64,000 nucleotides of DNA from Bradyrhizobium jicamae (GCF_001440395.1 NZ_LLXZ01000120.1:138474-202473); one strand, 5' to 3'; positions 17,327-28,039 are shown, counted from the first letter of the stretch. Numbers and translations: made by a program. The notes: a model not told the origin generated them from the sequence alone.

Positions 17327-18376
17327 CTATTTCGGCGCAAATCCGAACGTGCGTTCGAAGCGCTTGGCGTAATCGGGCCACACCTCGGGATTGACGATAC
17401 GCGGCGGCCGCTTGCCGTCGAGCGCGTCGAGAATCTGCTCGGCGGCGATTTTGCCCATGTTGATGCGCGCTTCCTTGGTCACGCCCGCCGTGTGCGGGCT
17501 CGCCAGCACGTTGTCGAACTGCAGCAGCGGATGCTCCGGCGGCGGCGGCTCCTTGTCCCAGACATCGAGGCCGGCGCCTGCGATACGCTTGTCGCGCAAC
17601 ACTTCGTACAGCGCCTCCTCGTCATGAATGAAGCCGCGCGCCGTGGTGACGAAGAATGCGTGCGGCTGCATCAGCGCGAATTCACGCGCACCGATCATGC
17701 GGCGGTTGTCCTTGGTGAGCGGACAGGAAATCGAAACGAAATCCGAACGGCGCATCAGGTCGTGCAGCTCGACCTTCTCGCCGCCGCGGGCGGCGATTTC
17801 TTCCGCGGAGAGATAAGGATCGTAGGCGATCACCTTCATATGCAAGAGTCCCTTGCAGAGCTCGGCGATGCGGCGGCCGACATTGCCGATCCCGACGATG
17901 CCGACGGTCTTGCCCTGCACCTCGTTGCCGATCAGCGAATTGCGATTGACGTTGGCCTGGCGCCGCAGCGCGCGGTCGGATTCGAGGATGCGCTTGGACA
18001 GCGTCAGCATCATGCCAAGCGCGTGCTCGGCGACCGAATTGGCGTTGCCACCGGTTTGATTGACGACAAGCACGCCCGCCGCCGTGCAGGCATCGACATC
18101 CACGGGATCGAAGCCCGCGCCGTTCGAGGAAACGATCAGGAGGTTCGGCGCCCGCCGCAACAGATCCTGGTCGACGTGGAAATGCCGCGCGATCTCGTCG
18201 CGCGCGGCGCCAACCTGATAGGCATGCGCCGCCGACAGGATCGGCGCTGCGACCGCGTCCGGGCTGTCGTTTTCCAGCCGGTCGAGCCGCACGTCGGCGC
18301 GCGCCTTCAGGATATCGACATAGATCTCGTGGGCGAGATATTTGACATAGAACACGCGCTTGTTGTTGACGGTCAT
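17327..18376 (-). CDS. D-isomer-specific 2-hydroxyacid dehydrogenase
   Basis: About 349 residues. Rossmann motif GIVGIGNVGRR, catalytic Arg in TTARGFIHDE, Glu in DVWDKEPPPPEHPL and His in SPHTAGVT mark a phosphoglycerate-dehydrogenase-like NAD enzyme. I chose ATG 18376, which has AAGGA just upstream; a TTG at 18388 would add four residues. It leads the minus-strand hydrolase/SDR run and faces, across 329 bases, the two-subunit ThDP decarboxylase. A hydroxy acid to oxo acid to decarboxylation order would fit both units, as inference. Confidence 0.87.
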   Translation of the reverse strand: MTVNNKRVFYVKYLAHEIYVDILKARADVRLDRLENDSPDAVAAPILSAAHAYQVGAARDEIARHFHVDQDLLRRAPNLLIVSSNGAGFDPVDVDACTAAGVLVVNQTGGNANSVAEHALGMMLTLSKRILESDRALRRQANVNRNSLIGNEVQGKTVGIVGIGNVGRRIAELCKGLLHMKVIAYDPYLSAEEIAARGGEKVELHDLMRRSDFVSISCPLTKDNRRMIGAREFALMQPHAFFVTTARGFIHDEEALYEVLRDKRIAGAGLDVWDKEPPPPEHPLLQFDNVLASPHTAGVTKEARINMGKIAAEQILDALDGKRPPRIVNPEVWPDYAKRFERTFGFAPK

Positions 18377-18705
18377 TTTCCTTGGCAACTTTCAGTTCGG
18401 AAGAACGTGGAGCTCGTGATTTGACGAGTGGCCACTCGCGAGCGGATCAGGGTGCAGGTCAAGTATGGGCGGAGTGGACAAGGCAGCCAGCGCCGCCATA
18501 TTGGCAGCAGTCCAGACACATCCAGCATGGCACCCCTCCCGACATCTTTTCCTGTTTATCTCACATGGTCGCATGCTGACTGAAGCGGCGCGAGGCGCAG
18601 AGCAGGATACGATCGGAACATGTTGACAATCTCGCCGAGGGCGTCAAGTTCGCCGCTCCTGGGATGAACGCCAACCAAAAATCGGCGCGGGCAAAGGAGA
18701 CCAAA
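18377..18705. other. divergent intergenic region
   Basis: 329 bases between the hydroxyacid dehydrogenase and the ThDP decarboxylase alpha gene. It contains a TTGACA hexamer near 18623 in plus orientation and an AAAGGAG ribosome binding site before 18706. No convincing operator palindrome, RNA gene or small ORF was found. Confidence 0.5.
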
Positions 18706-19260
18706 ATGGCGGTTGCGGAGGAAAAAACCTCGCCCGAAACCTCTGCGAAGAGCTGGCACGGTATCTTGCTGGAGACGCTCAAGCGCAACGATGTCCGCCT
18801 CGTCCCCTATGTGCCCGACCGCATCCTGACGCCGCTGATCAAGAACCTGCACGCCGACCCGTTTTTTACGACCTTCGCCACGGCGCGCGAGGAGGAAGCG
18901 GTCGGCATCGTCTCCGGCGCCTGGATGGGCGGCATGCGGAGCGCGGTGCTGATGCAGACATCAGGGTTCGCCACGCTCGCGAACGTACTTGCCTCGCTGG
19001 CCATCCCCTATCAGATCCCGCTGATCATGTTCGTGTCCGAACGCGGCACGCTCGGCGAATTCAATTACGGCCAGTCGCTGGTGTGCCGCACCATGCGGCC
19101 GGTGCTGGATTCGCTGGCGATGGAGCACCACACCATCACCCGACTGGATGAACTCGAATTCATCGCCGACCGCTCGATCAAGCAGGCCGTCACCACGCAG
19201 GCGCCGGTGGCGCTGATCCTCTCGCCGCTGTTGACCGGCGGCAAGGTCTTCGACAAGTGA
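18706..19260 (+). CDS. ThDP-dependent 2-oxoacid decarboxylase, alpha subunit (sulfopyruvate decarboxylase type)
   Basis: About 184 residues, equal to the pyrimidine-binding half of a ThDP decarboxylase. TAREEEAVGIVSGAWMGG contains the conserved Glu that activates the cofactor. Split alpha and beta chains are typical of sulfopyruvate decarboxylase and phosphonopyruvate-decarboxylase-like enzymes. I chose ATG 18706 because AAAGGAG lies 6 bases upstream; the ATG at 18664 is longer but has no such site. The beta gene overlaps its stop. Sulfopyruvate or another 3-substituted pyruvate is a plausible substrate; no coenzyme M or sulfolactate genes are visible to confirm it. Confidence 0.8.
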   Translation: MAVAEEKTSPETSAKSWHGILLETLKRNDVRLVPYVPDRILTPLIKNLHADPFFTTFATAREEEAVGIVSGAWMGGMRSAVLMQTSGFATLANVLASLAIPYQIPLIMFVSERGTLGEFNYGQSLVCRTMRPVLDSLAMEHHTITRLDELEFIADRSIKQAVTTQAPVALILSPLLTGGKVFDK

Positions 19261-19913
19261 GCGATGCCAGGAAAACTGCTGAGAAAACTGCTGAGAAAAC
19301 TGCAATGAACAACGATAGTCCGGCCCGCAATACCAAGGTGATGAACCGCTTCGACCTCACCTCGCGGCTGATTGCGAAGCTGAAGAACGAGGAAGCCGTG
19401 ATCGGCGGCATCGGCAACACCAATTTCGACCTGTGGGCCGCCGGCCACCGGCCGCAGAATTTCTACATGCTCGGCAGCATGGGCCTCGCCTTCCCGATCG
19501 CGCTCGGCGTCGCGCTGGCGCAACCGGATCGTCGCGTGTTCGCGCTCGAAGGCGACGGCTCACTGTTGATGCAACTGGGATCGCTGTCGACGATCGCGAC
19601 GCTTGCGCCGAAAAACCTCACCATGGTGGTGATGGACAACGGCATCTACCAGATCACCGGCGCGCAGCCGACGCCGGGGGCCACCGTCGCCGATCTCGTC
19701 GCCATTGCGGTGGCAAGCGGGCTCACCAACAGCAGCTGGGCGGCGGACGAAGACGATTTCGAGCGCCTGATCGAAAAATCCATGTCGGCCGAAGGCCCGA
19801 CGCTGATCGGCGTGCGCATCGACGACAAGCCGGGCACAGGCACCACCCGTCGCGATCCCGTGCAGATCCGGGAGCGTTTCATGCACGGTATGGGCGTCAG
19901 GGAGCCACTCTGA
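19257..19913 (+). CDS. ThDP-dependent 2-oxoacid decarboxylase, beta subunit
   Basis: Pyrophosphate-binding half: the ThDP motif runs from GDGSLLMQLGS to the Asn of VVMDNGIYQITG, with the expected spacing, near residues 100-130. The GTG at 19257 overlaps the alpha stop. The first 17 codons include a three-fold KTAEKTAEKTA stretch encoded by a 12-base tandem repeat, so translation may really begin at ATG 19305 or 19341, which precede the conserved domain. Partner of the alpha subunit upstream. Confidence 0.82.
   Translation: MSDARKTAEKTAEKTAMNNDSPARNTKVMNRFDLTSRLIAKLKNEEAVIGGIGNTNFDLWAAGHRPQNFYMLGSMGLAFPIALGVALAQPDRRVFALEGDGSLLMQLGSLSTIATLAPKNLTMVVMDNGIYQITGAQPTPGATVADLVAIAVASGLTNSSWAADEDDFERLIEKSMSAEGPTLIGVRIDDKPGTGTTRRDPVQIRERFMHGMGVREPL
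19270..19304 (+). repeat. 12-bp tandem repeat, about three copies
   Basis: The unit GAGAAAACTGCT is repeated nearly three times just before ATG 19305. It keeps frame (KTAE repeats) if the beta subunit starts at 19257, and otherwise lies in its leader. Copy-number slippage here would change the leader length by whole codons. Confidence 0.75.
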
Positions 19914-19982
19914 CGGATTAACCACATTGCCTCACGCGCGGCGCATGGACTTACCGCACGGAATGTGCGTTATGCCGTCCCG

Positions 19983-20336
19983 ATGACGATTATCCTTCGA
20001 CTTTTCGCCTGGGGCCTGGCCGCAGCCATCGCTTTCGCGACCCTCGGGCCGGCGAGCCAACGGCCCCACTTGAAGCTCGGGCAGAACGGCGAGCACGCGC
20101 TGGCCTTTGTGCTGCTGGGGCTCGCTTTCGGGCTGGCTCACACGCGCAACCGTTCGTTTACGGCGACGCTCGTCATTGCCTTCACTGGCCTGATCGAAAT
20201 CCTGCAGCTCTGGGCGCCAGGCCGGCACGCGCGCATGACGGACTTCGTGGTCGACGCGTTGGCCGCATCTCTCGGCCTTCTGGTTGCCGCGGTGCTCGAC
20301 TGGAAGCTCAGGCGAACGCAGCGGTCGCTGCCGTAA
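19983..20336 (+). CDS. VanZ-like membrane protein
   Basis: About 117 residues with three to four hydrophobic segments and the VanZ-family pattern: NGEHALAFVLLGLAFG then a GLIEILQLWAPGRHARMTDFVVDALAASLG stretch whose Glu, Gln, Arg and Asp are conserved. The role of chromosomal VanZ-like proteins is generally unknown. The ATG at 19983 was preferred to a GTG six codons upstream at 19965. Followed by a bidirectional terminator. Confidence 0.75.
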   Translation: MTIILRLFAWGLAAAIAFATLGPASQRPHLKLGQNGEHALAFVLLGLAFGLAHTRNRSFTATLVIAFTGLIEILQLWAPGRHARMTDFVVDALAASLGLLVAAVLDWKLRRTQRSLP

Positions 20337-20343
20337 CCCACAA

Positions 20344-20376
20344 AGATTCCTCGCAGGCGCGGCCTGCGAGGAATCT
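20344..20376. terminator. bidirectional rho-independent-like hairpin
   Basis: AGATTCCTCGCAGGC and its exact complement form a 15-bp stem with a 3-base loop between two convergent genes. No long T-run follows; the A/T base pairs at the foot of the stem may serve instead. Confidence 0.7.
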
Positions 20377-20396
20377 CAGCCAATTGCTTTGGTTCG

Positions 20397-20780
20397 TCAG
20401 TCGAGGATCCGCACCACCCTGCGCGTCCGCGGCTCCACGATGACGCGGCGATCATTGACCACGGCATAGCGGTATTCGGTGTGCTGCGGCACCGTGCGCA
20501 GTTCGACAGTCGCCGGCAGCGGCTCGCCTACCACTACCTGCTCACGGACCACGACAGAACGATCGCGCGGAACCGAATTGATCACCGCGTTCGGAATTTC
20601 CACGGCCGCGCCGACCGCAGCACCGACGGTGCCGCCGACGATGGCGCCGACTGGACCCGCGGCTTCACCGCCGCGCGCGGCGCCTTCCGCCGCGCCTTGC
20701 GCGGTGGTCGACTGGGCAAACGCGGCGCCCGACATCATGAGCGAGGCGGCAAGCACGGAAACAGCCAAACGATTATTCAT
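20397..20780 (-). CDS. DUF1236 exported protein
   Basis: 127 residues with a signal peptide (to AAFAQ, about residue 22), a Gly/Ala-rich middle and a C-terminal DUF1236 domain: VVVGEPLPATVEL, HTEYRYAVVNDRRVIVEPRTRRVV. DUF1236 proteins are frequent in Bradyrhizobium and relatives, usually periplasmic and of unknown role. ATG 20780 follows GGAGGA by four bases, which excludes the longer start at 20813. A possible EcfG-type promoter lies upstream. Confidence 0.85.
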   Translation of the reverse strand: MNNRLAVSVLAASLMMSGAAFAQSTTAQGAAEGAARGGEAAGPVGAIVGGTVGAAVGAAVEIPNAVINSVPRDRSVVVREQVVVGEPLPATVELRTVPQHTEYRYAVVNDRRVIVEPRTRRVVRILD

Positions 20781-20811
20781 TGCATCCTCCAGTAAACTGA
20801 TGATGCATTTC

Positions 20812-20836
20812 AACCACGGGCGGCGTCAGAAGTTCC
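20812..20836 (-). promoter_or_regulatory. possible EcfG-type promoter of the DUF1236 gene
   Basis: Read on the minus strand: GGAAC, 16 bases, GGTT. The general stress sigma factor EcfG of rhizobia recognises GGAAC-N16/17-CGTT, so the -35 is perfect and the -10 has one mismatch. It ends 32 bases before the start codon. Confidence 0.35.
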
Positions 20837-20909
20837 GGTTCCAATGCGGCAGCAAAAAGGGCCGCGCCGAAATCTCGACGCGGTTCCAAGTCACAGGGAG
20901 AAACAAAAA

Positions 20910-21797
20910 TCAGGCTTTGGCGACCTCGTGGCTTGCCATCATTTCGAGCGCGCGCACCATTCCCGAATGGTCCCAGGCCTTGCCGCCGTGCGCGGTGCAG
21001 GAAGAGAACAATTGCTGCGCGACTGCCGTGCTCGGCAAGGAAATGCCAAGCGCCCGCGCGCCTTCCAGCGCCAGGTTGAGATCCTTCTGGTGCAGCTCGA
21101 TACGGAAGCCCGGCTCGAAGTTGCGCTTCACCATGCGCTCGCCATGCACTTCGAGAATGCGCGACGAGGCGAAGCCGCCCATCAGTGCCTGCCGCACCAG
21201 CGCCGGATCAGCGCCTGCTTTCGACGCAAACAGCAGCGCCTCGCCGACCGCCTCGATCGTCAGCGCGACGATGATCTGGTTGGCGACCTTTGTCGTCTGC
21301 CCGTCGCCATTGGCGCCGACGAGCGTGACGTTCTTGCCCATCTTGTCGAAGATCGGCTTCAGGGTGTTGAACGCACGCTCCGGTCCACCGACCATGATGG
21401 TAAGGCTCGCCGCCTTGGCGCCGACCTCGCCGCCGGAAACCGGCGCATCGAGGTAGTCGGCGCCGAGCGCCTCCACCTTCTTGGCAAACTCCTTGGTCGC
21501 GAGCGGCGAGATCGAACTCATGTCGACGACGATCTTGCCCTTCGAGAGGCCCTTCGCAACGCCATCAGGCCCGAACAGCACCGCTTCCACATGCGGCGTA
21601 TCCGGCACCATGATGATGACGATGTCGCCCTGCTCGGCGACGTCCTTGGCCGACTTGCAGACCACGCCGCCGGCCGCAACCAGCTCCGGTGCGACAGGTA
21701 CGACATCATGCAGGAACAGGCGGTGGCCGGCAGCCTGGAGATGGCCCGCCATCGGGCGCCCCATGGTGCCAAGGCCGATAAAGCCGATATTGGTCAT
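20910..21797 (-). CDS. glxR: 2-hydroxy-3-oxopropionate (tartronate semialdehyde) reductase
   Basis: 295 residues of the beta-hydroxyacid dehydrogenase family: N-terminal GFIGLGTMGRPMAGHL binds NAD(P)H, DAPVSGGEVGA is the substrate-binding motif, and GQTTKVANQ carries the catalytic Lys (near 170). With gcl and hyi upstream it reduces tartronate semialdehyde to D-glycerate. ATG 21797 has AGGGGAG upstream; the frame extends further but without a site. It ends the gcl-hyi-glxR unit, 26 bases after hyi. Related 3-hydroxyisobutyrate dehydrogenases share the motifs; context decides. Confidence 0.9.
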   Translation of the reverse strand: MTNIGFIGLGTMGRPMAGHLQAAGHRLFLHDVVPVAPELVAAGGVVCKSAKDVAEQGDIVIIMVPDTPHVEAVLFGPDGVAKGLSKGKIVVDMSSISPLATKEFAKKVEALGADYLDAPVSGGEVGAKAASLTIMVGGPERAFNTLKPIFDKMGKNVTLVGANGDGQTTKVANQIIVALTIEAVGEALLFASKAGADPALVRQALMGGFASSRILEVHGERMVKRNFEPGFRIELHQKDLNLALEGARALGISLPSTAVAQQLFSSCTAHGGKAWDHSGMVRALEMMASHEVAKA

Positions 21798-21823
21798 TTC
21801 AACTCCCCTTTGTCGTTTCTTGT

Positions 21824-22609
21824 TCAGGTGTCGGCCGTCAACGCGGCGTGCCAACCGAGACCTTCGACCGTCGTCGTCCTCGGTTTGTATTCGCAGCCGA
21901 TCCAGCCACGATAACCAATAGCGTCGAGATGGCGGAACAGGAAGGGATAGTTGATCTCGCCCGTCCCCGGCTCATTGCGGCCGGGATTGTCGGCGAGCTG
22001 GACGTGGGCGATGCGCGGCAGATGTCTTTGCAGGGTGCGCGCAAGGTCGCCCTCCATCACCTGCATGTGGTAGATGTCGTACTGCACGAACAGATTGCTC
22101 GAGCGCACGTCGGCGATGAGCTGAAGTGCCTGCGCCGTCCTGTTCAGGAAGAAGCCGGGAATATCGATCGTGTTGATCGGCTCGATCAGGAGCTTGATCT
22201 CCTCCCTGGCCAGCGCATCCGCCGCAAAGCGCAAATTGCCGACCAATGTCTCGTTGAGATCGACAGCGTCCGCGCCGTCGGGCGCGATGCCGACGAGGCA
22301 GTTGAGCTGCCGGCAATCGAGCGCCTTGGCATAGTCGATGGCGCGGGCGACGCCGTCGCGAAACTCGTCGACCCGGTCAGGCAGGATGGCGATGCCGCGT
22401 TCGCCGGCGCCCCAATTGCCGGCGGGGAGATTGTGCAGCACCTGCGTCAGCCCGTGCTGGTGCAACTGCTCGCGCAGATCGGCCTTGTCGAAATCATACG
22501 GGAATAGATATTCGACCCCGTTGAAGCCCGCGGCCTTGGCGGCGGCGAAGCGCTCGAGAAACGGCTGTTCGCCGAACAGCATGGTGAGGTTGGCGGCAAA
22601 TTTCGGCAC
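21824..22609 (-). CDS. hyi: hydroxypyruvate isomerase
   Basis: 261 residues, TIM-barrel of the xylose-isomerase-like family. MPKFAANLTMLF, NGVEYLFPYDF, LIEPINT and the C-terminal GCEYKPR (catalytic Glu) match Hyi. It interconverts hydroxypyruvate and tartronate semialdehyde. Starts with GTG at 22609, preceded by GGGGAGAG; 14 bases after gcl. Confidence 0.9.
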   Translation of the reverse strand: MPKFAANLTMLFGEQPFLERFAAAKAAGFNGVEYLFPYDFDKADLREQLHQHGLTQVLHNLPAGNWGAGERGIAILPDRVDEFRDGVARAIDYAKALDCRQLNCLVGIAPDGADAVDLNETLVGNLRFAADALAREEIKLLIEPINTIDIPGFFLNRTAQALQLIADVRSSNLFVQYDIYHMQVMEGDLARTLQRHLPRIAHVQLADNPGRNEPGTGEINYPFLFRHLDAIGYRGWIGCEYKPRTTTVEGLGWHAALTADT

Positions 22610-22623
22610 GATCTACTCTCCCC

Positions 22624-24423
<1,800 letters not shown>

Positions 24424-24780
24424 GTCGCGCCTCGCTCAACTCTGTTGGCTCTGGCGGCGATCTTCGTGTTGGCGAGAGATGATCTCAACGCGCGCGATTT
24501 TATTTCCCGCGGAGTGGAAGGAAGTAAAGGAAAGTGCGCAATCTCAATCGCTTAGACCGAAACCACCGTGGAAGGCCGCCAGGCCGCGGCCTCATCCGAA
24601 CGGCTGTGCGAGCTTCCCTCTGCCGGTACCCGCGCATGCGCATCTCAATGCGCGACCTCGCCAGGGCAAACAGGTGATCCGTCCCGTCGTCTGCGCACTT
24701 ATTGCCTCGTCACCTTGACGGTGTGTTCTCCCGCCCGTACGCCTGCTGCGCTAGCCTATGCCCGCCGCCAGAAAGCCCCC
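24424..24780. other. intergenic region upstream of gcl and the M50 protease gene
   Basis: 357 bases between two divergent genes. No operator palindrome, terminator or RNA gene stands out, and no copy of the oxalate-locus motif was seen. Short open frames here lack ribosome binding sites. Confidence 0.45.
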
Positions 24781-26004
24781 ATGCTCGGACTGCTGACACT
24801 GCCAATCGAATTGTTGCGTCTCGCCTTCTATGCGTTTCAGGGTCTGGTCGATGCACTGCGAGCGCGCAATCGGCTGCGCTGCGAATTCACGGTCTTGATC
24901 AACGCATCGCGCGATGCCGTGTGGCGGCTTGGTACCGCGGACCGCTGCGTGCTGGATGGGCCGCCGACCATAGAGATGTCATCCGAACGTGTACCTGACA
25001 GCCCTGACCTTTGGCTGACACGTATCACCGTCGGCGGCCAACCGCAGTCGCAGATCGTCTCGTACGAGCTCGAGCGCGATGAGAGCAAAGGGATCTTGCG
25101 CATGCGGCTGGTGGCGCATCCATTATCCAAGCCGCCCGAGGGCGGGCGGGATGTCGAATCGGGAATTATCGTCGAAGCGACGCCGGAGGGGACGGCGCTC
25201 ACGATGTTCAACGAATTGACCGTGCGCTCCTTTCGCGACCGCATCATCTATCCGGTGGCGCCGCGCCGGATGGGAAACCTGATCAAGCAGCAATGCGAAA
25301 AGGATGCCGGTACCCACAGCCGCCTTGCCGCCCTGGGCAACCATGGCTTGCTGCTGTCGGCCGTGGCACTCCTGAGCTTTTGCTACCTGTTCGGCTGGAA
25401 ATTGGGGCTGCTTCTTTCGATCGTCATCGTCATCCACGAGGCCGGACACGTCGCGGCGATGCTCATGGCGGGCGTCGGCGTACGCGGCATCTACCTCATC
25501 CCCTTCTTCGGCGGGGCGGCCGTCCCCAGGACGGCCTACCGGACCGAGGGCCGGCTCGGCTTCATTGCGCTGATGGGACCGGGTCTCAGCCTCATTCCGA
25601 CGCTCGGCCTTTTCGCGCTCTATCGGTCAACCGGCGACATTCAGCTCAGGCAAGCGATGGAAATGTTCGCCGTCGTCAATGCAGCCAACCTGCTGCCGAT
25701 CTATCCGCTCGATGGCGGAATGATTCTCAACGCGCTCATTGGCTCGGTGAGCCGGAAGTCCGCACTGATCGTCGGTTGGATCGGGGTACTGGTTGGCCTC
25801 GGCCTTGCGATATATTTCCAATCCTTTCTAATCGGGATTCCGTTTCTGCTGTTTGCACTGCAGCGCTATCTCAGCGGTGGCCAAACGCTCGAACTCGAAC
25901 GGCTGTCGATCGGCAGCGGATTGGCCCTTGCCCTCGCTTCGATCGCCACCTTCATCCTGTATGTCGTTGTCATCACGTCGATGATTCCGGCCGCTCGCAT
26001 CTAA
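24781..26004 (+). CDS. M50 (site-2-protease-like) membrane metalloprotease with SRPBCC-like N-terminal domain
   Basis: About 407 residues. Residues 35-185 (CEFTVLINASRDAVWRL ... ALTMFNELTVRSF) look like an SRPBCC/START-type lipid- or ligand-binding domain. From about 195 on there are six hydrophobic segments with the zinc motif HEAGH (219-223) and the second M50 motif NLLPIYPLDGG (303-313, zinc Asp 311). Such proteases cut substrates within the membrane. The domain pairing is unusual and could couple ligand binding to proteolysis. The start at 24781 is uncertain, with only a weak ribosome binding site. Confidence 0.78.
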   Translation: MLGLLTLPIELLRLAFYAFQGLVDALRARNRLRCEFTVLINASRDAVWRLGTADRCVLDGPPTIEMSSERVPDSPDLWLTRITVGGQPQSQIVSYELERDESKGILRMRLVAHPLSKPPEGGRDVESGIIVEATPEGTALTMFNELTVRSFRDRIIYPVAPRRMGNLIKQQCEKDAGTHSRLAALGNHGLLLSAVALLSFCYLFGWKLGLLLSIVIVIHEAGHVAAMLMAGVGVRGIYLIPFFGGAAVPRTAYRTEGRLGFIALMGPGLSLIPTLGLFALYRSTGDIQLRQAMEMFAVVNAANLLPIYPLDGGMILNALIGSVSRKSALIVGWIGVLVGLGLAIYFQSFLIGIPFLLFALQRYLSGGQTLELERLSIGSGLALALASIATFILYVVVITSMIPAARI

Positions 26005-26098
26005 TACGTCCCGGCGCATCCAAACGGATTGAATCGCCCGTCATCGGGCGACATTTCAAGCAACCCGCTGGCTCGCAATCGCGCGTGCGCGCAGTAAC

Positions 26099-26350
26099 CT
26101 AGTCGAGATTCTTCCGCTTCAACTTCATCTGCATATCGAACTTGAGATCGTACTTCTTGCCGTCCGCGCAGACGGCGTCATCGACCTCGAACTGCTGATC
26201 GTCTTCATCCATTTCGAGCTTTCCGCCCGAGCATCCTTCTGCCTGAACCGCCGCGACAAGCTTTGCGCGCTCGTCTTCGGTAACGGCGCGATCCGCGAGC
26301 GCGGGAAGCACCGACAGGACGAGGATTGCAGCTGATATCGTCAATCGCAT
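26099..26350 (-). CDS. small PepSY-like exported protein
   Basis: 83 residues: a signal peptide (LTISAAILVLSVLPALA) and a mature part of about 64 residues with two Cys (EGCSGGKLE, DAVCADGKKYD) that could form a disulfide in the periplasm. The size and acidic pattern EMDEDDQQFEVDDA resemble the small PepSY-domain proteins of alphaproteobacteria. ATG 26350 follows AGGAGGA by 8 bases. Convergent with the M50 protease gene; function unknown. Confidence 0.75.
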   Translation of the reverse strand: MRLTISAAILVLSVLPALADRAVTEDERAKLVAAVQAEGCSGGKLEMDEDDQQFEVDDAVCADGKKYDLKFDMQMKLKRKNLD

Positions 26351-26620
26351 GATCGAATTCCTCCTGTGGAAGCCGCCTTGAGCCAACCCGTTCGCCTCGC
26401 AGGGCGGAGCAGAAGAAGGGCCCCGGGTATCGACCGAGGCCTTCACATGCCGTCTGTCGGCGACCGATCCGTGCGCGAGTTGAATGCCTGCGCCTGGAAA
26501 TTGTTCCGCATTGCAACCAATTCGCCGGCTCACCGCCCCAGTCGCCGGGAGGATCATTGCATAGCGCCTTCAACTACCGATAGACTGCCGTGGCGTCACC
26601 GAATCGAAAGAGGACGTGCG

Positions 26621-28039
26621 ATGACCGATATCCCCGCTAACGCCGCGCCCCAATCTAGCAGCGCTGAGCCGAGCCTTCATCGGGTCATGGGCCCCTGGCT
26701 GCTCCTGCTGTTCATCGTCGGCGACATCCTCGGCACCGGGATCTACGCGCTCACGGGACAGGTGGCGAAACAGGTCGGCGGTGTCGTATGGCTGCCTTTC
26801 CTGGTTGCCTTTGTGGTCGCCCTGATGACCGCCTTCAGCTATCTCGAGCTGGTCACGAAGTATCCGAAAGCTGCCGGCGCGGCTCTCTACACGCATAAAG
26901 CCTTTGGCATCCATTTTATTACATTCATTGTCGCATTTGCGGTGATGTGCTCAGGCATCACCTCGGCCTCGACCGCTTCCCGGGCTTTCGCCGCGAACAT
27001 GTCACACGCCATGGGGCTGAACCTGACGGGCTTTGGCATTTCGATCACCGGCCTCGCTTTCATGGCGATCGTCGCCGCCGTCAATTTCCGCGGCGTCGGC
27101 GAGAGCGTGAAGGCCAACGTCGTTCTCACCTGCGTGGAGCTGACGGGACTGCTGATCATCATCGCGATCGGCCTTTGGGCGATCGGGCTGGGTCAGGGCG
27201 ACGTCTCGCGCGTCGTTCAGTTTCGCTCGATCCCGGACGGCGGCATCTTCTGGCCGGTGATTGCCGCGACCACGCTCGCATTCTTCGCCATGGTCGGCTT
27301 CGAGGATTCGGTCAACATGGCCGAGGAATGCAAGGATCCGACCCGTCACTTTCCGAAGGTGTTGCTTGCGGGCCTCGTGATTACCGGCGTCATCTATGTC
27401 CTGGTCTCGATCTCGGCCATCACGCTGGTCGCGCCGGAGCAACTGGGTGAAGGCGAAACACCCCTTTTGAAAGTGGTGCAACAGGGTGCGCCGAATTTTC
27501 CAATCTGGATTTTTGGATTCATCACCATGTTTGCGGTGGCCAATAGCGCGCTCATCAACATGCTGATGGCCAGCCGCCTCGTGTATGGCATGAGCCGCGA
27601 GCATGTGCTGCCGCCATCGCTCGGAAAAGTCCACAGGACGAGGCGGACGCCCTATGTCGCCATCGGCTTCACGACCCTGCTGGCATTTGCCCTGATCACG
27701 TTTGTCGGCGAGGTGCCGGCACTCGGAGGCACCACCGCGCTTCTCCTGCTGTGCGTCTTTACCGTGGTGAATGTGGCGGTGCTGGTGCTCCGGCGCGATC
27801 CTGTCGATCACCAGCATTTCCGCACGCCCACCCTTCTGCCGATCCTGGGCGCTGTGTTCTGCGCCTTCCTCGCGGGTCCCTGGACCGGTCGTGACCCTGT
27901 TCAGTACCGGGTCGCTGGGGTCCTGATCGGGATCGGCATCGTTCTCTGGATCGTAACCATCATGGTCAACCGGCGGACCGGGGTGAAGAGAATGGAGCCG
28001 GATATGGAAGGTTTGGGTCACGGCGGGCCCGTGAATTAG
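26621..28039 (+). CDS. APC-family amino acid permease
   Basis: 472 residues, about twelve membrane segments. The first helix GDILGTGIYALTG and the motif GFEDSVNMAEECKDPTRHFPK (helix 6 to loop) are characteristic of the amino acid/polyamine/organocation superfamily. Takes up an amino acid or amine by cation symport or exchange. ATG 26621 has AGAGGA upstream; an open frame extending to 26366 lacks family similarity and a ribosome binding site. Confidence 0.88.
   Translation: MTDIPANAAPQSSSAEPSLHRVMGPWLLLLFIVGDILGTGIYALTGQVAKQVGGVVWLPFLVAFVVALMTAFSYLELVTKYPKAAGAALYTHKAFGIHFITFIVAFAVMCSGITSASTASRAFAANMSHAMGLNLTGFGISITGLAFMAIVAAVNFRGVGESVKANVVLTCVELTGLLIIIAIGLWAIGLGQGDVSRVVQFRSIPDGGIFWPVIAATTLAFFAMVGFEDSVNMAEECKDPTRHFPKVLLAGLVITGVIYVLVSISAITLVAPEQLGEGETPLLKVVQQGAPNFPIWIFGFITMFAVANSALINMLMASRLVYGMSREHVLPPSLGKVHRTRRTPYVAIGFTTLLAFALITFVGEVPALGGTTALLLLCVFTVVNVAVLVLRRDPVDHQHFRTPTLLPILGAVFCAFLAGPWTGRDPVQYRVAGVLIGIGIVLWIVTIMVNRRTGVKRMEPDMEGLGHGGPVN

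Noticed and set aside
26366..26620. 85-codon N-terminal extension of the APC permease
   Set aside because: Arg/Pro-rich, unlike any permease N-terminus; ATG 26621 has a ribosome binding site and starts the family-like sequence.
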